Shown here piece after piece: positions 5,901-7,332 of a stretch of 7,332 nt of DNA. Numbering within the stretch: position 1 is the first letter of the stretch; each line of letters begins with the position of its first letter. Where the stretch lies: positions 1-7,332 of the forward strand of contig CAJTZJ010000029.1 in NCBI GenBank assembly GCA_910583925.1, given 5' to 3'. Under the pieces are notes generated by a model. It saw only the letters and a list, made by a program, of their open reading frames with translations. It was not told where the DNA came from and searched no databases. The stretch comes from an uncultured Eubacterium sp. GTDB lineage: Bacteria > Bacillota > Clostridia > Oscillospirales > Acutalibacteraceae. The position numbers and the translations under genes are program-made.

Positions 5901-7332
5901 AGCTTTGAACGGTCTGCAAACAATTTGCCCGAGAATTGGACAGGGCAGAATTTAACCTTGTCAGATTCTGTTGACGGAATATCGCCTGCTTACAAGTACG
6001 GCTCTTCTTCCTTTAGATTTGCAGGCGGTGCATCGGCGCAGAAGCAGCTGATACAGGAAGTCAATATCTCAGGCAGTGAGAACGATACCTATATCGTAAG
6101 CGGCTGGGCAAAGGCAGAGGCAGTTCCTGCTACAAGTACAAACAGAAAGTTCCAGATTTCCATTGAAGTGTGTTACAGTGACGGTACAAGCAAATATAAA
6201 ATGCCGGCATTATTCAATCCGTCTGTTTCCGGCTGGCAGTATACCTCCTATGCGTTTACTTTGTCCGATGGAACATCGGCAGTAAAAACGCCTGTTAAAA
6301 TCAAGGTGCATCTTGGCTTTTTCAATCAGGTCAATAAGGGGTATTTTGACGGTATTCAGCTGATTAAGGATGTGGCAAACAGCTATACCTATGACAGCAA
6401 CGGCAATCTGATTACCGTTGCCGCCAATGCACAGCAGAAGTCAAAAATGGAATATTCCAATTCCAATCTAACCAAGTCAACAGACCCTAAGGGCTATTCC
6501 TATACATATACCTATGATAAGAATCATAATGTAACCCAGGCAAGCAGCCAGAGAAATGTAAAATATAATTATACTTATAGCAAAACCGGTAGTAACCCGC
6601 TTACGCTGGATATTACAAATTCCGGTGGAACAATGTCCCTGAAATCCGCTGCCGGCTATTCTGATCAAGATACATCAAAGAAAATCTGGGCAGGTGCATA
6701 CCTTACAAGTACAGGGGATCAGGATGATTATAGAACCTTTTATTCCTATGATATTCTGACAGGAAATCTCAAATCTGCAAAAAATCCGAACGATACAATG
6801 ACCTATTACACTTATAATGCGCAGAATGATGCCCTGACAAGTGTATCGTCAAACGGAATTACCAATAATTATACCTATGAAAACAGCAGGTTAAAATCAA
6901 TCGCCCATAATGGAATGACCTATTCGTTTAACTATGATAAATTTGGTAATACAACCCAGACAAAAGCAGGCAGCTATACCTTAAGTACAAATACATACGC
7001 AGCAAATAACGGCAAGCTTGCAAAAACAACCTACGGAAACGGCTATTATACATCCAATAAATATAACAGCTACGGTCAGGTAACATCCGTTGCCAAAAAC
7101 GGCGCAACAAAGTATTCGTGGACGTATGACAGCGCATCAAAGCCGATTGTGCATAAGGATTATGAAAACAAGCTGAATTATTACTATACCTACGATACAA
7201 CGGGAAGACTGATTCGCTCCAATGTATACAAGCAGGGTGTAAATTCAAACACGAATTCAAGGGTGTATTCGGTTGAGCAAAGCTATGATATGAATAACAA
7301 TGTATCAAAGATTGTTCAGTCGGCAGGAACAA
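2808..7332 (+). CDS. Secreted RHS/YD-repeat protein with DNRLRE and tandem CBM-like domains (3' end outside window)
   Basis: A single frame stays open from the ATG at 2808 to the window edge, giving 1,508 complete codons without a stop. AAAGGAG (2794-2800) lies seven bases before the start. Domains in order: signal peptide (1-38), beta-rich N-terminal region (about 75-305, closing with VIIDP at 299-303), DNRLRE domain (about 313-491), RHS entry region with VNDYSGNLVFSRTD and GHGWKLN (H562) resembling DUF6531-type segments, RHS shell with YD motifs (such as KYDNGKLIRV near 701-710), two beta-sandwich modules (about 867-1024 and 1027-1190), then YD repeats (1191 onward). Related WapA/RHS proteins are large surface or secreted proteins whose RHS repeats form a shell around a variable C-terminal toxin used against neighbouring cells. 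That C-terminus and any immunity gene lie outside the window, so the toxin role is inferred. No cell-wall anchor is seen in the visible part. The gene appears to be its own unit, separated from the MBL gene by a terminator. Confidence 0.92.
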   Translation, partial: MNLFYRDKKNNLKLTTKVISVILSVLMFFSAFPIVSPAEEIPETENENNEPVVVQELEEERNENTKHFLMSDQTVKAVVYSEPVHYEENGKWLDIDNSLEYEKETSDDDFNGYKTKNGDFDVKFAKNANSSKLITISKDKYSLSWNLLNKAKAISGFKKIDIEEADQDAAEIEKSVSNTSQSVCYENIIADTDLEYTVNGNGLKENIIVKKPADSYTYSFEISAKHLTLSLQEDNSILASDSKSGECVYTIPAMFMIDSNGKYSNDISVSLEQKNKNKYILNIDASSDWINAEDRAFPVIIDPQITTQQVKKNIFSTYVESGHPSKNHNLEELMMVGKDSSGIGKCRGFIQFTLPSLKKGDMVVDATLHLGQTLVDYYASTTPNAQINAYMVTGGWKESTITWSNQPACESTALDYNFINKSEKGKAVWKEWNITKAVKKWYEGTSANNGIMLKSTLENVSSMVDSCIYAWYYTESGATSSAYPLISITYRNNKGLEPYWTYTSASAGSAGTASVNDYSGNLVFSRTDCATTGLRMPVSIERVYNGYMAKTTYNTTKPYVGHGWKLNIQQTVAKTSLDKFPYVYEDGDGTQHYFYKKTANGKTQYLDEDGLKLELKVTSSGYTITDEKDNVLTFNSKGFLTSSKDANGNTMKITFNTADATKIESVTDGSGHVIKLLDNTETKSGYLQYMVDPSGRKTNFKYDNGKLIRVKYPDGKEDTYAYDADEALTQAKASTGYSLNFSYTSLAKGKRVSKVVEKGGSTAGQTVSFDRSLYNTTVIRTAGVDDVYGNSDDIYTTYQFDNWGKTISKQSKTASGNLGAEVYNYTASEVDGSASNIKYINQVNSSAAYGRNIINLAKNSNAESTKNWKLLRWIDDCDASFGTTTAQKYYGQSSFKLTSNSVTGDGRARIYQDFKLDDIIPGKTYTLSAYVKTSNIQKANNNTFGACLSLYAETGNTDTSKQEYSEFLTGTTDTAMDNGWRRISATITVPQDVMFLRANLAIKSATGTAYFDGIQLEQSGVANHYNMIENSSFERSANNLPENWTGQNLTLSDSVDGISPAYKYGSSSFRFAGGASAQKQLIQEVNISGSENDTYIVSGWAKAEAVPATSTNRKFQISIEVCYSDGTSKYKMPALFNPSVSGWQYTSYAFTLSDGTSAVKTPVKIKVHLGFFNQVNKGYFDGIQLIKDVANSYTYDSNGNLITVAANAQQKSKMEYSNSNLTKSTDPKGYSYTYTYDKNHNVTQASSQRNVKYNYTYSKTGSNPLTLDITNSGGTMSLKSAAGYSDQDTSKKIWAGAYLTSTGDQDDYRTFYSYDILTGNLKSAKNPNDTMTYYTYNAQNDALTSVSSNGITNNYTYENSRLKSIAHNGMTYSFNYDKFGNTTQTKAGSYTLSTNTYAANNGKLAKTTYGNGYYTSNKYNSYGQVTSVAKNGATKYSWTYDSASKPIVHKDYENKLNYYYTYDTTGRLIRSNVYKQGVNSNTNSRVYSVEQSYDMNNNVSKIVQSAGT
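3744..4280 (+). other. DNRLRE domain within the RHS protein
   Basis: Residues about 313-491 match the layout of DNRLRE domains found in secreted Gram-positive RHS proteins. There is an opening with FSTYVESGHPSKNHN, a central RGFIQFTLPSLKKGD followed by a strand ATLHLGQ, a Trp-rich WKESTITWSNQP segment, WNITKAVKKWYEG, NGIMLKS, and a closing strand ISITYR. Family role: a beta-sandwich of uncertain function, thought to help surface display or binding. Assignment is from recalled motifs, not a search. Confidence 0.75.
5835..5855 (+). repeat. First copy of a 21-base direct repeat ending the first module
   Basis: The 21 bases encoding YFDGIQL are identical, including all synonymous positions, to those at 6342-6362. 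The copies start 507 bases (169 codons) apart and in the same frame, marking equivalent ends of the two beta-sandwich modules. Confidence 0.85.
6342..6362 (+). repeat. Second copy of the 21-base direct repeat ending the second module
   Basis: Identical at all 21 bases to 5835-5855. The flanking DNA of the two modules is clearly diverged, so identity limited to this segment suggests an old module duplication with local conversion or strong constraint. Confidence 0.85.
6378..7331 (+). other. YD-repeat region of the RHS protein
   Basis: From residue 1191 to the window edge, degenerate YD-type repeats recur about every 20-35 residues. Examples are SYTYDSNGNL, YTYDKNHN, YSYDILTGNL, NYTYENSRL, FNYDKFGNT, NKYNSYGQV, WTYDSASKP, YTYDTTGRL and QSYDMNNNV. 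In RHS proteins such repeats spiral into a closed beta-shell. The repeats continue past the window end, so the conserved core that precedes the variable C-terminal domain has not been reached. Confidence 0.9.

Larger units (their letters stand above)
5406..6377 (+). other. Two tandem carbohydrate-binding-like beta-sandwich modules
   Basis: Residues about 867-1024 and 1027-1190 form two consecutive modules of similar plan. Each has an opening with a Trp and a YGSSSF- or YGQSSF-type segment, a central strand of the type YTLSAYVKT or YIVSGWAKA, a GW-containing turn (NGWRRIS, SGWQYTS), and a closing YFDGIQL. The pattern resembles CBM4/9-type (galactose-binding-like) domains, which often occur inside clostridial RHS proteins between shell segments. 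They may bind cell-wall or host glycans; the ligand is unknown. Confidence 0.65.

Noticed and set aside
6928..7332. 134-codon antisense frame at the right edge
   Set aside because: It mirrors the repetitive YD-repeat coding on the + strand and shows no recognisable domain.
2808..7332. Frameshift or pseudogene in the RHS gene
   Set aside because: I read the frame codon by codon to the window end and found no stop; domain order is intact and collinear.

Overview
The window is AT-rich, with strong AGGAGG-type ribosome binding sites, sigma-A-like promoters and hairpin-plus-T-tract terminators. Together with the protein types, this points to a low-GC Firmicute, most likely a gut or anaerobic Clostridia member; this is an inference from style and no marker gene is present. 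All supported genes are on the + strand.

Left part (1-1010): a gene-free AT-rich leader with a terminator-like hairpin (86-143) is followed by a promoter with an overlapping dyad. These precede a 99-residue dimeric alpha/beta-barrel (ABM-like) protein (395-694). Downstream are two intrinsic terminators on the same strand with no gene between them (795-826, 854-899). Next comes a compact repeat cluster (two GAGACTTTC copies flanking a 7-bp inverted repeat, 924-1002) that looks like a binding or recombination site, perhaps the edge of a mobile element.

Middle part (1017-2578): a near-consensus promoter drives a GNAT acetyltransferase (1074-1526). Then comes a structured 191-base gap with a possible 27-residue leader peptide and two overlapping, mutually exclusive hairpins, followed by a B3-like MBL-fold hydrolase (1718-2530). 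A perfect terminator closes this unit. The two enzymes may share a transcript, but nothing in the sequence gives them a common pathway.

Right part (2579-7332): a 229-base leader precedes one very long reading frame, open from 2808 to the window edge (1,508 complete codons, no stop). It encodes an exported RHS/YD-repeat protein. In order it has a signal peptide, an N-terminal beta-rich region, a DNRLRE domain, an RHS entry region, two tandem carbohydrate-binding-like beta-sandwich modules, and a run of YD repeats. The C-terminus, where WapA/Rhs-type proteins carry their variable toxin, and any immunity gene lie beyond the window. This is the dominant feature of the window. I saw nothing that amounts to a clearly new system; the most notable points are the RHS architecture, the leader before the MBL gene and the repeat cluster at 924-1002.
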